From Fimbriimonadales bacterium (GTDB taxonomy: Bacteria > Armatimonadota > Fimbriimonadia > Fimbriimonadales > GBS-DC), in NCBI GenBank assembly GCA_025061985.1, contig JANXAW010000022.1, forward strand, positions 1 through 38,789: a stretch of 38,789 nucleotides of DNA. Reading direction: 5' to 3'. Of the stretch, positions 8,670 to 16,511 are shown one piece after another. Position 1 is the first letter of the stretch. The number at the start of each line of letters is the position of its first letter. A program made the position numbers and the translations under genes. The notes beneath the pieces were generated by a model. The model ran no database searches. It worked only from the letters and a program-made list of their open reading frames with translations, and was not told the origin of the DNA.

Positions 8670-9770
8670 ATGCGCATTTTGGAAATCGTGTCGGGCACAA
8701 CCGCTTGCGGTGCGACGGTGCACACCCTGCAAATCGCTGCGGAACTCCATCGGCGCGGCAACGCGATCACGCTGATGGGCAAGCCGGGCGCGTGGGTGCT
8801 AGAGCAGGCACGGGCACGTGGCGTGCCCACGATCGAGTCGCAGATGAAGCGCATCCCCCCACGCGACCTGCTTGCTGCAGCGCGATTTGTGCGTGAACAA
8901 GGGATCGAGGTCATGCTTGCCCACATGTCGGGCGCGAATAACTTCGCTGTGTGGCTCAGCCGCCTTACCAAAGTGCCCGCTGTGCTTCGAGCGCACGCCC
9001 ACACTATTCACTTCCACTGGCGGATGGCGCACCACATCATCGCCGTCTCGGAACAAACGCGCCGCTACCATATTACGCACAACCTTGTGCCGCCCTCGCG
9101 AATCAGCACCGTGCATGGGTTCATTGACCCCGCGCGTTTGGCAGTGGTGGACAAGGGCGTTCGACCCTTAGTGCGTGCCGAGTTGGGGTTTGCCCCTTCC
9201 GACTTTCTGGTGGGCGTTATCGGCAACATCCTGCCACGCAAGGGGCAGATTTACTTGGTGCGGGCGTTGCCCGCCGTTGTGCAACGCTACCCACAGGTGC
9301 ATGTGCTATTGGTGGGCGTTACGCACCCTGCCCGCTATGGAGAGCGCATCCGTCGCGAAGCGGAACGGCTGGGGGTATCGCGCCATGTGCACTGGCTGGG
9401 CGAACGCAAAGATGTGCCCCGCCTGCTGCAAGCGATTGATTTATACGCGCTCCCTACCCTAAACGACATGCTCCCGATGGCATTGCTAGAGGCGATGTGG
9501 GCGGAGTTGCCGATACTTGCCACCTACGCAGGTGGCATCCCCGAAGCGATCACCGATGGCGTGGAGGGCTGGCTAGTGCGCCCCAAAGACCCCGACGCGC
9601 TCGCCCGCGCCCTCATAGAAATCATCGAAAACCCCGATGAGCGCGCCCGCCGCGCCTGCAACGCCCACCAGCGCGTGCTGGAATCGTTTAGCGTGCACAC
9701 GCAAGTTGCCAAAATCGAGGCAATCTTGGCGCAAGTAGCCGAGCGTTACCGTCCGAAAGTCACACTCTGA
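8670..9770 (+). CDS. GT4-family glycosyltransferase
   Basis: A 366-residue retaining glycosyltransferase with the two Rossmann-like domains of the GT-B fold. The N-terminal half runs from MRILEIVSG to [20 protein letters not shown] linker ([12 protein letters not shown]) leads to the nucleotide-sugar domain ([45 protein letters not shown]). The usual E-x7-E active-site motif appears as D-x7-E ([17 protein letters not shown]), so the first Glu is Asp. [17 protein letters not shown] is the typical binding loop. Acceptor and sugar cannot be predicted; a cell-envelope polysaccharide or glycolipid is plausible. It has a leaderless start and ends 41 bp before rpmH. Confidence 0.88.
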   Translation: MRILEIVSGTTACGATVHTLQIAAELHRRGNAITLMGKPGAWVLEQARARGVPTIESQMKRIPPRDLLAAARFVREQGIEVMLAHMSGANNFAVWLSRLTKVPAVLRAHAHTIHFHWRMAHHIIAVSEQTRRYHITHNLVPPSRISTVHGFIDPARLAVVDKGVRPLVRAELGFAPSDFLVGVIGNILPRKGQIYLVRALPAVVQRYPQVHVLLVGVTHPARYGERIRREAERLGVSRHVHWLGERKDVPRLLQAIDLYALPTLNDMLPMALLEAMWAELPILATYAGGIPEAITDGVEGWLVRPKDPDALARALIEIIENPDERARRACNAHQRVLESFSVHTQVAKIEAILAQVAERYRPKVTL

Positions 9771-9783
9771 GTGAGCGATTGGG

Positions 9784-9789
9784 TACAAT
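9784..9789 (+). promoter_or_regulatory. -10 element of the rpmH operon
   Basis: GGG-TACAAT about 22 bases before the rpmH ATG. Unlike its neighbours this gene has a short leader (about 15 bases) with a Shine-Dalgarno GGAGG. The element sits in a small dyad, GATTG-ggta-CAATC. Confidence 0.65.
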
Positions 9790-9811
9790 CTACGCCGTTG
9801 GAGGACGGAGC

Positions 9812-9949
9812 ATGAAGCGAACCTACCAGCCCAACAACCGTCATCGACACAAGGTGCACGGGTTTCGTCGTCGAATGCGCACAAAAGACGGGCGCAATGT
9901 GCTCAAGCGGCGTCGCCTGAAGGGGCGCTGGCGACTGACAGTCGACTAA
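9812..9949 (+). CDS. rpmH: 50S ribosomal protein L34
   Basis: A 45-residue, very basic protein with the L34 signature: [22 protein letters not shown], then a [15 protein letters not shown] tail. It is a structural protein of the large ribosomal subunit. The gene is short. Start: ATG with GGAGG upstream. Its TAA overlaps the ATG of rnpA by one base (TAATG, 9947-9951), so the two are coupled. rpmH-rnpA-yidD-yidC-jag is the widely conserved order found near the replication origin in many bacteria. Confidence 0.97.
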   Translation: MKRTYQPNNRHRHKVHGFRRRMRTKDGRNVLKRRRLKGRWRLTVD

Positions 9950-10302
9950 TGCTACCGCGCGCAGGGCGACTGCGCAAAAAATCGGATTTCGAGCGCGCTT
10001 ATCAGCAGGGGCGACGGGTAGTGATGGGAGCGGCTGTATTGTATGCGTATGCGCGCCGGGATGAGGCGCCAACCCGAATGGGCTTTGTGGTGGGGCGCCA
10101 GTTTGGTACCTCCGTGGTGCGCAACCGCGTCAAGCGACGCCTACGCGCCGCCGCGCGCACCCTGTGGGCAACCATGCCCGCAGGCTACGACTTGGTGTGG
10201 GTGGCTCGCGCAGCCGCTGCAACACTGCCCTTTGAGGATTTGCAGCAACAAATGCGCACCGCGCTGCGCAAAGCAGGAATTTCAACAGGGGGTGGCGCAT
10301 GA
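9949..10302 (+). CDS. rnpA: Ribonuclease P protein component
   Basis: RnpA is the small protein that helps the RNase P RNA cleave 5' leaders from pre-tRNAs. 117 residues, typical length. The N-terminus ([22 protein letters not shown]) and the central RNR motif (R58-N59-R60 in [15 protein letters not shown]) are diagnostic. [15 protein letters not shown] is the conserved strand-turn before it. It is coupled to rpmH by TAATG and to yidD by ATGA (10299-10302). Confidence 0.96.
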   Translation: MLPRAGRLRKKSDFERAYQQGRRVVMGAAVLYAYARRDEAPTRMGFVVGRQFGTSVVRNRVKRRLRAAARTLWATMPAGYDLVWVARAAAATLPFEDLQQQMRTALRKAGISTGGGA

Positions 10303-10568
10303 AGCTAAGCCTTGCTGCACGCCTTCTGATCGGCGTTATTCGCCTATATCAGCGTGTGTCGCGCCTAACCCCACCCACCTGCCGCTACTACCCAACCTGC
10401 TCGCAGTACACCTTAGAAGCGATCCAGCGGTTTGGCGCGTTGCGGGGGCTGTGGTTGGGCATCCGTCGCATCCTGCGCTGCCACCCCTTTGCGCCCGGTG
10501 GCTACGATCCAGTACCTGAAACTTGGCAAATGCGAGGCAAACGCCATGGCACAGCAAGAACCTATTGA
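10299..10568 (+). CDS. yidD: Membrane protein insertion efficiency factor YidD
   Basis: YidD is a small inner-face membrane-associated protein that aids YidC-dependent insertion. 89 residues with the family core: [14 protein letters not shown], then [22 protein letters not shown] with the conserved cysteines, the [23 protein letters not shown] block, and a polar tail. It starts within the rnpA stop (ATGA) and runs 23 bases past the yidC ATG in another frame, so all three genes are tightly coupled. Confidence 0.96.
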   Translation: MKLSLAARLLIGVIRLYQRVSRLTPPTCRYYPTCSQYTLEAIQRFGALRGLWLGIRRILRCHPFAPGGYDPVPETWQMRGKRHGTARTY

Positions 10569-11721
10569 TCAGCGTAAACTGTTCGTCCAAACTTTTGTGA
10601 TCGCGACGCTTATCTGGCTCATCCTTTTCTTCGGGTGGATGTACTTTACGCTACCACCCGCCTCGGATAAGCCACCCAACGAGATCGTTGCCGAAATCGA
10701 AAAGCTCCGCGCCGAGAAAGATTACGTGGAAGCAGTACGTCGCGCCCAAGAGCTGACACGACGCTTCCAAGGCAGCGAATACGGCGCACTCGGCATCCTG
10801 CTGGAAGCCAAAATCTACTACGAAGACCAAAACGACCCCCGCGAAGCCTTCAACCGCCTGCGCCAACTGGAAGAGCTATACCCCCATACCAAAGTCTACA
10901 AGGAACAAGGACGCCCCCTGCTTGACCAAGTGGCTCAGCGAATCGACCAAGAGTACCGCGAGTTGCCCAGCTATCGCATCATCGACTTTTGCATGCGCTT
11001 GTTCAGCTTTGCAGGCAGCGGGCGCTTCATATTAGGCATCATCCTAATCGCTGCAGTAGTGCGCCTAATCCTGTTGCCTTTGGTCAATCGTCAGTTCCTT
11101 AGCATGCGCAAAATGCAGCAGCTCCAGCCGATGCTTTTGGAACTCCAGCAAAAATACACAGGTCATGAGCTGGCGCAGCGCACAATGGCGTTGTATCGCA
11201 AGTATGGGGTGAACCCCGCCAGTGGCTGTTTCTACGCGCTGTTGCCCATCCCCTTCCTGATTTGGGTATACAACGCCTTCTTGGTATATCAGGTGCAGTT
11301 CCGTGAGGGACACTTCTTGTGGATGAACCCCGATGTTGCGGCGAAGTTTCCTGGCTTAGTTGCTGCGCACTTGGGTCAGTTCGACGCCATCACGACGCTG
11401 GTGTATGCCGTCAGCATGTACATCACCAGTCGCCTGACAATCACCGATCCCTCGCAGGCGCAGCTGCAGAAAATGATGGCGGTGCTCACCACGCTAATGC
11501 TGCTGATGATTTCATGGCAGTTTCGGTTCCCAGCAGCGTTTATCCTGTACTGGTTGCTTACAAATGTGTTTTACACGATCCACTACAAGTGGTACATGAG
11601 CAAACCTGCGCCGGAGCTAACCCCCGTGGACGGCTCCGAGCCGAAAGCCAGGCGCAACGGTGCAGTGAGCAAGCCCAAGTCCCAAGGCTACGTTCCCCCA
11701 AAGAAGCGACATCGACGCTAA
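10546..11721 (+). CDS. yidC: Membrane protein insertase YidC/Oxa1
   Basis: YidC inserts and folds inner-membrane proteins. From ATG 10546 it has 391 residues. An N-terminal helix (about 12-36) is followed by an outside segment (about 40-130) that looks like TPR helices ([37 protein letters not shown], then LRQLEELYP) rather than the beta-sandwich of proteobacterial YidC. The five-helix Oxa1 core follows from about 150: [22 protein letters not shown] with the functional Arg in the groove, [22 protein letters not shown], and late helices. A basic tail ([16 protein letters not shown]) probably contacts the ribosome. The frame is open upstream to 10432, but that overlaps yidD; the chosen ATG has GAGG 9 bases before it. 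Confidence 0.93.
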   Translation: MAQQEPIDQRKLFVQTFVIATLIWLILFFGWMYFTLPPASDKPPNEIVAEIEKLRAEKDYVEAVRRAQELTRRFQGSEYGALGILLEAKIYYEDQNDPREAFNRLRQLEELYPHTKVYKEQGRPLLDQVAQRIDQEYRELPSYRIIDFCMRLFSFAGSGRFILGIILIAAVVRLILLPLVNRQFLSMRKMQQLQPMLLELQQKYTGHELAQRTMALYRKYGVNPASGCFYALLPIPFLIWVYNAFLVYQVQFREGHFLWMNPDVAAKFPGLVAAHLGQFDAITTLVYAVSMYITSRLTITDPSQAQLQKMMAVLTTLMLLMISWQFRFPAAFILYWLLTNVFYTIHYKWYMSKPAPELTPVDGSEPKARRNGAVSKPKSQGYVPPKKRHRR

Positions 11722-11741
11722 CTCAGAAGGAGGGCGCCAGT

Positions 11742-12362
11742 ATGACCTCGGTGGAAGCGACGGGCAATACCATCGAAGAGGCGAAAAATCGGGCATTAGG
11801 GCTGTTGGGCGTAGGACGCAACGCTCAAGTAGAGTTTGAGGTGCTGAGCGAGAACCCACCACGAGTGCGTGCTACGCTGGTGGGCGAAGCGCAACCCTAC
11901 GTAGTGACCCCGCAAATGGCGCGACGCGTCGCTGACTACGTAGACCATTTTGTGCGGCGTTTACCTTTGCGCGTGCAGGCAGTGCTGCGCGGCTCACACA
12001 GCCGCTACGTAGAAATCGAGCTGGTCGGGCGCGATGCTACCGTGCTAGTGGGCAAAAACGGCGAGGTGTTAGATCAGCTACAGTTTCTGCTGAACAACAT
12101 GATTGCCCGCGTGATTGATCCGCAGGTGCGGGTTGTACTGGACAGTGTCGGTTGGCGCCGACGACGCGCCGAGCGATTGCGCAACCAAGTCATCGCAATC
12201 GCCAAAGAGGTCAAGCTGCGAGGTGAGGAGGCAGTGCTTCCGCCGATGCCCGCTCACGAGCGGCGCATCGTTCACCAAACACTCAAGGACGACCCAGAGG
12301 TGATGACCTACAGCGAGGGCGAGGAACCCCACCGCTACGTGGTGATTTCGCCCCGCGAGTAG
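11742..12362 (+). CDS. jag: RNA-binding protein Jag/KhpB (EloR)
   Basis: 206 residues with the three Jag parts: Jag-N (about 1-50, SVEATGNTIEEAKNRALGLLG), a KH domain with the GxxG loop (VGKNGEVLDQLQFLLNNMI), and an R3H domain (RAERLRNQVIAIAKEV, then MPAHERRIVHQTL). In other bacteria this protein binds RNA with KhpA and influences elongation and cell-wall growth. Start: ATG 11742 with a strong AAGGAGGG. The same frame is open back to 11319, but that lies inside yidC. It is the last gene of the rpmH operon. Its 3' end overlaps the convergent deacetylase gene by 28 bp, with no visible terminator. Confidence 0.94.
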   Translation: MTSVEATGNTIEEAKNRALGLLGVGRNAQVEFEVLSENPPRVRATLVGEAQPYVVTPQMARRVADYVDHFVRRLPLRVQAVLRGSHSRYVEIELVGRDATVLVGKNGEVLDQLQFLLNNMIARVIDPQVRVVLDSVGWRRRRAERLRNQVIAIAKEVKLRGEEAVLPPMPAHERRIVHQTLKDDPEVMTYSEGEEPHRYVVISPRE

Positions 12363-13444
12363 AACCGCTCCCAAAACGCCAGCTGCTGCTGCGCATACCG
12401 GCGGGCGTATTCTAAATCAGCGGGGTCAATAGCCGGCGGCTGGGGGTCCGTAAGTGTGGGAATCCGCTCGTGCCAGATGAAGCTTTCTGGCGTCTCGTCG
12501 GGCAACTCTACGCCCACCAGCGTCGCAATCGCTAGCGTCCACATGCGGGGCACGGTGGTAAGGTTATATCCGCCTCCTCCCAGCGCCACTGTGGGTAGCC
12601 CCAGCGACTTCGCCCACTGCACCCCACGCAGCCAGCCCTGCGCCGTTAGGCTAAGATGCCCCAGCGGGTCTAAATAGTGCGGGTCGCAACCCATCTGTAG
12701 CACTAGCGCCTGCGGCTCAAACCGTTCAAAGGCGCGCGGCACCACCGCCTCAAACGCCTCCCACCAGATAGCATCGTCCGTGTAAGGCGCCAGCGGGATG
12801 TTCACCGATGTGCCTACCGCCTCGCCCTCCCCCAACTCGTGCACAAAGCCCGTACCCGGAAACAGCCACTGCCCGCTTTCGTGAATCGAGACAGTGAGCA
12901 CGCTCGGATCACGGTAAAAAATCCACTGCACACCATCCCCGTGATGGAGGTCGATATCCAAGTACGCTACGCGCTCAAACCGCTCACGCAGAATGGAAAT
13001 CGCAATCGCAGGGTCGTTGAAAATGCAAAATCCGCTGGCACGATTGGGTAGTGCGTGATGCAGCCCACCCGTGATGTTGATTGCCAGCGGCGCGCCGTCG
13101 CGTACCGCATACGCAGCAGCAACTGTCGCGCGCGTGTACGCAAGTGCCGCCTCCCACATCCCCAAGAAAGGGGGATTGTCACCGTACGGTGAAAAGCCCC
13201 AGCGGTAGGCATCCAAAATCGGCGCGCCTTCACTAAGCTGACGTACGACCTCTACATACTCTGGAGTGTGCACTCTTAGAATCTCCGCCTCGTCAATAGG
13301 AGGTGGCACGCGCCAATCCAAGTGCGCCGTTAGCCCGTAAGACTCCATTAGCGCACGCAACAAGCTCAGTCGCTCCGGACGAAGCGGATGCGACTCACTA
13401 AACTCGTACCGCTCAATCGCCGAATCGTAGAAAAACAGCACCAT
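12335..13444 (-). CDS. AcuC-like class I histone deacetylase family protein
   Basis: 369 residues from ATG 13444. The fold is that of the zinc-dependent arginase/deacetylase family; AcuC in Bacillus removes the acetyl group from acetyl-CoA synthetase. Visible active-site features: tandem H129-H130 (GGLHH), the zinc site D165-x-H167 (LDIDLHHGDG), a later Asp (QMGCDPHYLDPLG), and the glycine-tyrosine loop (LGGGGYNL). The C-terminal extension after PTLTDPQPP is also typical of AcuC. No acs or other acu gene is adjacent, so the substrate is inferred only. The frame is open to 13513, but TATACT (13452-13457) just upstream makes ATG 13444 the likely leaderless start. Confidence 0.88.
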   Translation of the reverse strand: MVLFFYDSAIERYEFSESHPLRPERLSLLRALMESYGLTAHLDWRVPPPIDEAEILRVHTPEYVEVVRQLSEGAPILDAYRWGFSPYGDNPPFLGMWEAALAYTRATVAAAYAVRDGAPLAINITGGLHHALPNRASGFCIFNDPAIAISILRERFERVAYLDIDLHHGDGVQWIFYRDPSVLTVSIHESGQWLFPGTGFVHELGEGEAVGTSVNIPLAPYTDDAIWWEAFEAVVPRAFERFEPQALVLQMGCDPHYLDPLGHLSLTAQGWLRGVQWAKSLGLPTVALGGGGYNLTTVPRMWTLAIATLVGVELPDETPESFIWHERIPTLTDPQPPAIDPADLEYARRYAQQQLAFWERFYSRGEITT

Positions 13445-13451
13445 CAGCAGC

Positions 13452-13457
13452 AGTATA
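13452..13457 (-). promoter_or_regulatory. -10 element of deacetylase gene, leaderless
   Basis: GG-TATACT on the minus strand, 7 bases before ATG 13444. It falls inside the longer open frame, so that extension is unlikely to be translated. Confidence 0.7.
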
Positions 13458-13495
13458 CCTGCCACTTGCTCGGAACACCTCGCGCCCCAAACGGG

Positions 13496-13501
13496 TACAA
13501 T
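13496..13501 (+). promoter_or_regulatory. -10 element of oxidoreductase gene
   Basis: GGG-TACAAT, giving a leader of about 45 bases. The 15 bases at 13485-13499 (CCCCAAACGGGTACA) recur exactly at 17382-17396 before purF. Confidence 0.6.
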
Positions 13502-13554
13502 ACAGCCACCCAAAGCGTTCTTGAGGCGACGCCAAGCTTGACCAGGGGCAAGCG

Positions 13555-14649
13555 ATGGAGGCCGTAGGCGTTGGAATCATTGGAGCGGGCGGGATTGCAG
13601 CGGCGCATGCCAAAGCCTACCAGATGTTAGGGCTGAAAGCCCAAGTCATCGGCGTGGCAGACATTGACGAGGAGCGCGCACGTGCCTTTGCCCAACGCTA
13701 CAACATCCCCATCTGGAGCAGCGAGGATGAGGATATCCTCAAACGCGACGATATTCAAGTGGTGAGCCTCTGCCTCCCCCACCATCTCCACGCACCAATC
13801 GCCCTCGCTGCACTGCAAGCAGGCAAGCATGTGCTAGTCGAAAAGCCCTTGGCGATTAGCCTGGAGGAAGCCGACGCTATGATTCGCGCGGCGCAGAAAG
13901 CGAAGCGCAACCTGAGCGTGGTGCTGCAACTGCGCTTTGAGAGCGATGTACAGCGCGCGCGACTGATCTTAGAGCGCGGCTTGATCGGCAAACCCTTTTA
14001 CGCCGAGGTGAGTTGTCTCTGGTGGCGTCGCCCACTCTACTACGAGAACACTTGGCGTGGCAAGTGGGCTACCGAAGGCGGCGGCGCCGTCATCAACCAA
14101 GCCACCCACCACATAGACCTCGTTTTGTACCTACTGGGCATGCCTAAGCGCGTGTACGCCGAAATCGACACGATCGCCCACCGCATCGAGGTAGAGGACT
14201 GGTGCTTAGCAACGCTGTACTGGGACGAGCTGAAAGCCAGCTTCTGCGCTGCCACTTGCGCCGAGTTAGAAACCGATGTCAGTCGCCTCTTGGTGTTGGG
14301 CACCCAAGGCTCACTGCAAATGTTCCCATTCCGCCCCTATTCGCGCCAAGAGGAGCGCCACTTGGAGATTGCCGAAGCCTGTCGCACTATCCCCGAACAG
14401 GAGCTGCCTGGGCACACCGCGCAGATCCACGATTTTGTCTTTAGCGTGTTAGAAAAGCGCGAGCCGCGCGTGTCCGCAATGGACGGGCGGCGCGCGCTGG
14501 AACTCGTCACCGCCATCTACCAGTCTGCCTTTACTCAAGAGGTGGTGGAGCTTCCTCTAAGCACTGACAGCCCTTGCTACACCACCGCAGGCAAACTGGA
14601 AATGGCGCGTCGCTACACTGCTGCCCACCAAGCGAAGCGAAACTCGTGA
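13555..14649 (+). CDS. Gfo/Idh/MocA family oxidoreductase
   Basis: 364 residues with an N-terminal NAD(P)-binding Rossmann fold (VGIIGAGGIAAAHA), the E96-K97-P98 motif that places the catalytic lysine (HVLVEKPLA), and the C-terminal alpha/beta substrate domain with GGAVINQATHHIDLVLYLLG. These enzymes oxidise or reduce sugars, inositols and related polyols; the substrate cannot be named. Start: ATG 13555 with an AGGGG about 7 bases upstream. The ANTAR regulator follows after 16 bp and is probably cotranscribed, but there are no catabolic neighbours to hint at the pathway. Confidence 0.88.
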   Translation: MEAVGVGIIGAGGIAAAHAKAYQMLGLKAQVIGVADIDEERARAFAQRYNIPIWSSEDEDILKRDDIQVVSLCLPHHLHAPIALAALQAGKHVLVEKPLAISLEEADAMIRAAQKAKRNLSVVLQLRFESDVQRARLILERGLIGKPFYAEVSCLWWRRPLYYENTWRGKWATEGGGAVINQATHHIDLVLYLLGMPKRVYAEIDTIAHRIEVEDWCLATLYWDELKASFCAATCAELETDVSRLLVLGTQGSLQMFPFRPYSRQEERHLEIAEACRTIPEQELPGHTAQIHDFVFSVLEKREPRVSAMDGRRALELVTAIYQSAFTQEVVELPLSTDSPCYTTAGKLEMARRYTAAHQAKRNS

Positions 14650-14665
14650 GAGACGGAGGGAAACC

Positions 14666-15250
14666 ATGCACACCACACCAATCCGTGTTATGGTTGCGGA
14701 GGATGAGGAGCTGACCCGCCTGATGGTGCGCACTCAGCTGGAACAGCTAGGCTACGAAGTAGTTGGCGAAGCGGAAACAGGCGAAGACGCTGTGCGCGTC
14801 GCGCTCCAAACACGCCCCGATGTCATCATCATGGACATTCGAATGCCCCTTATGGATGGCATTGAGGCGGCACGGCAAATCGTAGCGCAGCATCCTTGCG
14901 CAATTGTGTTCCTCACGGCATACGCCGAAGAAGAGCTGGTCAACCAAGCCATCGCTGCAGGCGCTTATGCTTACCTACTCAAGCCCTTCCGCAAACAAGA
15001 GCTTGCGCCTGCGATCAACGTGGCACTGACCCGATTCCGCGAAATGCAGGCAAAAGACAAAGAAGTTCGCGAGCTCCAAGAAGCTCTCGAAACGCGCAAG
15101 CTTATTGAGCGTGCCAAAGGCATCTTGATGGATCGGTTAGGGCTAAGCGAAGCCGAAGCCTTCCGCCGCATCCACTTTATGGCACGCAACCAAAACCGCA
15201 CCATGAAAGACGTCGCTCAAAGTATCATCACTGCTTCCGAAATCCTCTAA
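14666..15250 (+). CDS. ANTAR-domain response regulator (transcription antiterminator)
   Basis: 194 residues: an N-terminal receiver domain (about 6-120) with acidic pocket E12-D13, phospho-acceptor D57 (IIMDIRMP), T84 and K106 (LLKPF); a coiled linker (about 120-145, REMQAKDKEVRELQEALETRK); then an ANTAR RNA-binding domain (about 132-190, LIERAKGILMDRLGLSEAEAFRRIHFMARN). Family members bind paired hexaloop hairpins in nascent RNA and prevent termination. No histidine kinase lies in the window. I see no clear dual-hairpin target nearby. Start: ATG with GGAGGG. A GC-rich hairpin 80 bp downstream ends this unit and the convergent one. Confidence 0.94.
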   Translation: MHTTPIRVMVAEDEELTRLMVRTQLEQLGYEVVGEAETGEDAVRVALQTRPDVIIMDIRMPLMDGIEAARQIVAQHPCAIVFLTAYAEEELVNQAIAAGAYAYLLKPFRKQELAPAINVALTRFREMQAKDKEVRELQEALETRKLIERAKGILMDRLGLSEAEAFRRIHFMARNQNRTMKDVAQSIITASEIL

Positions 15251-15327
15251 CGCAGGCAGCAGGCAGACGCCATCCCTTTCTCCACGGCTTGCTACTACAG
15301 CGCAAGGAGAGACCAAAAAGAAAAGCA

Positions 15328-15361
15328 AAAGGTTCCCCCCTGCAAAGAGGGGGGAACCTTT
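15328..15361 (-). terminator. Terminator of riboswitch-controlled prepilin gene, bidirectional
   Basis: A perfect 13-bp stem (15328-15340 with 15349-15361, 8-base loop), with six G-C pairs at the top. On the minus strand it is followed by a T-rich tail (bases 15327 to about 15315), so it is a good intrinsic terminator for the gene at 15406-16161. On the plus strand it also lies after the ANTAR gene. Confidence 0.88.
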
Positions 15362-15405
15362 CGAAACACTGTTGCGCGTCTTCCCCAGAGCTTGCCCCAG
15401 TTGGG

Positions 15406-16161
15406 TTAGTCCAAGTCCATCAGCTCGTCGGTCTGGGGGTTGCCATCGCGGTCGATGTTGCCCAAGTTGCGCTGCCGATGGGGCGCAAAGTTGTCTTCCG
15501 TGCGCAGCACAGGCTTGAACACCTTCACGTGCCCATCGCACCAGAGCACGTTGCCCATCCCATTGTGCCTGCCGTGGAAGGTGGGATTGTTAAGCGAAGG
15601 TGGCTCCAGAAAGCCTGTGCCCTCAAACACAGGTGCCCCTGGTCCCCACGTACGCCACTGGGCAGCGTCGGCAATCCATGCGGTCTCTGCAACATTCGTG
15701 ATGCGTGCGACAGAGACAGCAACAGGTGTAAAACGTGGCGGTCCCTGCATCGGGCTAAGGTAGTAGTAGTTGTAGCCATACCCCAGCAGCCAGTACTGGA
15801 ATGAGCGGTTCTCGCGGAACGAGGGGCAGGCTTTAATCTCGGCGTTGCGCATGTAAGGATAAATAAAGCTGCGCGTGGTGTCCACACGCTGGTTTACGCG
15901 ATCAACGTAGCCCCACCAGTAGTGCGTCCAGTCGTCGTAGGCAAAGGGGAACAGCCGCTCGTCGTAGTCTTGGGCATACATCAGCCCTGCCAGTCCGATT
16001 TGGCGCAGGTTGCTAAGGCACGAGGTCTGACGCGCTTTTTCGCGCGCTTGGGCAAACACGGGGAACAGAATCGCTGCCAAAATGGCGATGATCGCAATGA
16101 CCACTAACAGCTCAATCAGCGTAAAGCCGCTTCCGCGGCGGTGCGTGATCTGCCTTTGCAT
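15406..16161 (-). CDS. Prepilin-like DUF1559 (H-X9-DG) protein 2, behind a B12 riboswitch
   Basis: 251 residues. A longer basic leader ends at G12|F13 with Glu at mature +5 (E17), then the usual hydrophobic helix and [21 protein letters not shown]. The late H-x9-DG motif (ending WCDGHVKVF) completes the DUF1559 signature. It is expected to be processed by prepilin peptidase and held in the envelope. Start: ATG 16161 with GGAGGG 7 bases upstream; GTG 16176 is less likely. The gene stands alone between its 5' leader and an intrinsic terminator, so it is the only gene the cobalamin riboswitch upstream can control. Nothing in the protein itself (no cobalamin-binding motif) explains this. It could be a surface protein linked to corrinoid uptake, or to a process repressed when B12 is plentiful. 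Confidence 0.9.
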   Translation of the reverse strand: MQRQITHRRGSGFTLIELLVVIAIIAILAAILFPVFAQAREKARQTSCLSNLRQIGLAGLMYAQDYDERLFPFAYDDWTHYWWGYVDRVNQRVDTTRSFIYPYMRNAEIKACPSFRENRSFQYWLLGYGYNYYYLSPMQGPPRFTPVAVSVARITNVAETAWIADAAQWRTWGPGAPVFEGTGFLEPPSLNNPTFHGRHNGMGNVLWCDGHVKVFKPVLRTEDNFAPHRQRNLGNIDRDGNPQTDELMDLD

Positions 16162-16173
16162 CGCACATCCCTC

Positions 16174-16195
16174 CACATAGGTGTCGCACTATGTG
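16174..16195 (-). promoter_or_regulatory. Hairpin abutting the ribosome-binding site
   Basis: A perfect 7-bp inverted repeat (CACATAG and CTATGTG, 8-base loop). On the minus-strand RNA its 3' arm runs directly into the GGAGGG of the prepilin-like gene. It may be part of the riboswitch expression platform (translation control), but this is inferred. Confidence 0.5.
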
Positions 16196-16233
16196 GGCGG
16201 GACGAAACAGCACCAAGGGGCAACACCGCACAG

Positions 16234-16264
16234 CACGCTTTGATGGCTGCAGCCTCAAAGCGTG
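16234..16264 (-). promoter_or_regulatory. Long hairpin in riboswitch leader
   Basis: A perfect 10-bp stem (16234-16243 with 16255-16264, 11-base loop) between the aptamer and the coding region. It is not followed by a T tract, so it is not a standard intrinsic terminator. It may be part of the switching structure or a spacer. Confidence 0.5.
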
Positions 16265-16332
16265 TGGGGTCGCATTCGCGTGCCCCTACGCGCGCTCTTT
16301 CGCCCAACCCGCGAGGCGAACGAGCGAGACAC

Positions 16333-16473
16333 GGCTGGACCGGTCTTCGGGCTTCTGGATCATCCTACTTGCGGCGCCTTCCCAGCCGAAGCCAGTGGCA
16401 TCTTGCCGCGTTCGTCCCCAGTCACCGCTGCGCGTCAGCGTCGGATTTTCACCGACTTCCCGTGCATCCAGCC
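16333..16473 (-). ncRNA. Cobalamin riboswitch aptamer (class I)
   Basis: The minus-strand RNA reads in order: a closing P1 stem (GGCTGGA at 16473-16467 with TCCAGCC at 16339-16333), GGGAAGTCGGTGAAAATCCGAC, then GCTGACGCGCAGCGGTGAC, GCCACTGGCTTCGGCTGGGAAGGC, GGATGATCC, and the B12 box AAGCCCGAAGACCGG (16354 towards 16337). The GCTGACGCGCAGCGGT and AAGCCCGAAGACC strings match the Escherichia coli btuB leader as I know it. Order and spacing fit the cobalamin family. Adenosyl- or methylcobalamin binding normally turns expression off. The next gene in this direction is the DUF1559 prepilin-like protein, about 170 bases further on. Confidence 0.95.
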
Positions 16474-16505
16474 GCCGCGACCTCGTTTGCCAAGTGCGTG
16501 CTCGG

Positions 16506-16511
16506 TATTAT
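16506..16511 (+). promoter_or_regulatory. -10 element of prmC, leaderless
   Basis: GG-TATTAT, 8 bases before the prmC ATG (16520). It forms an 11-bp palindromic patch, GGTATTATACC, with the minus-strand -10. Confidence 0.7.

Noticed and set aside
10432-10545. N-terminal extension of the yidC frame
   Set aside because: It overlaps yidD in another frame and has no homology; ATG 10546 has a ribosome-binding site and starts the expected helix.
11319-11741. Long extension of the jag frame
   Set aside because: It lies inside yidC in another frame. ATG 11742 has a strong AAGGAGGG and begins the Jag-N domain.
15289-15804. 171-codon open frame opposite the second prepilin-like gene
   Set aside because: It runs through the terminator hairpin and has no ribosome-binding site or homology.
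16116-16307. Small upstream open frame in the riboswitch leader
   Set aside because: It starts with TTG without a ribosome-binding site and overlaps the prepilin start in another frame; no conserved feature.
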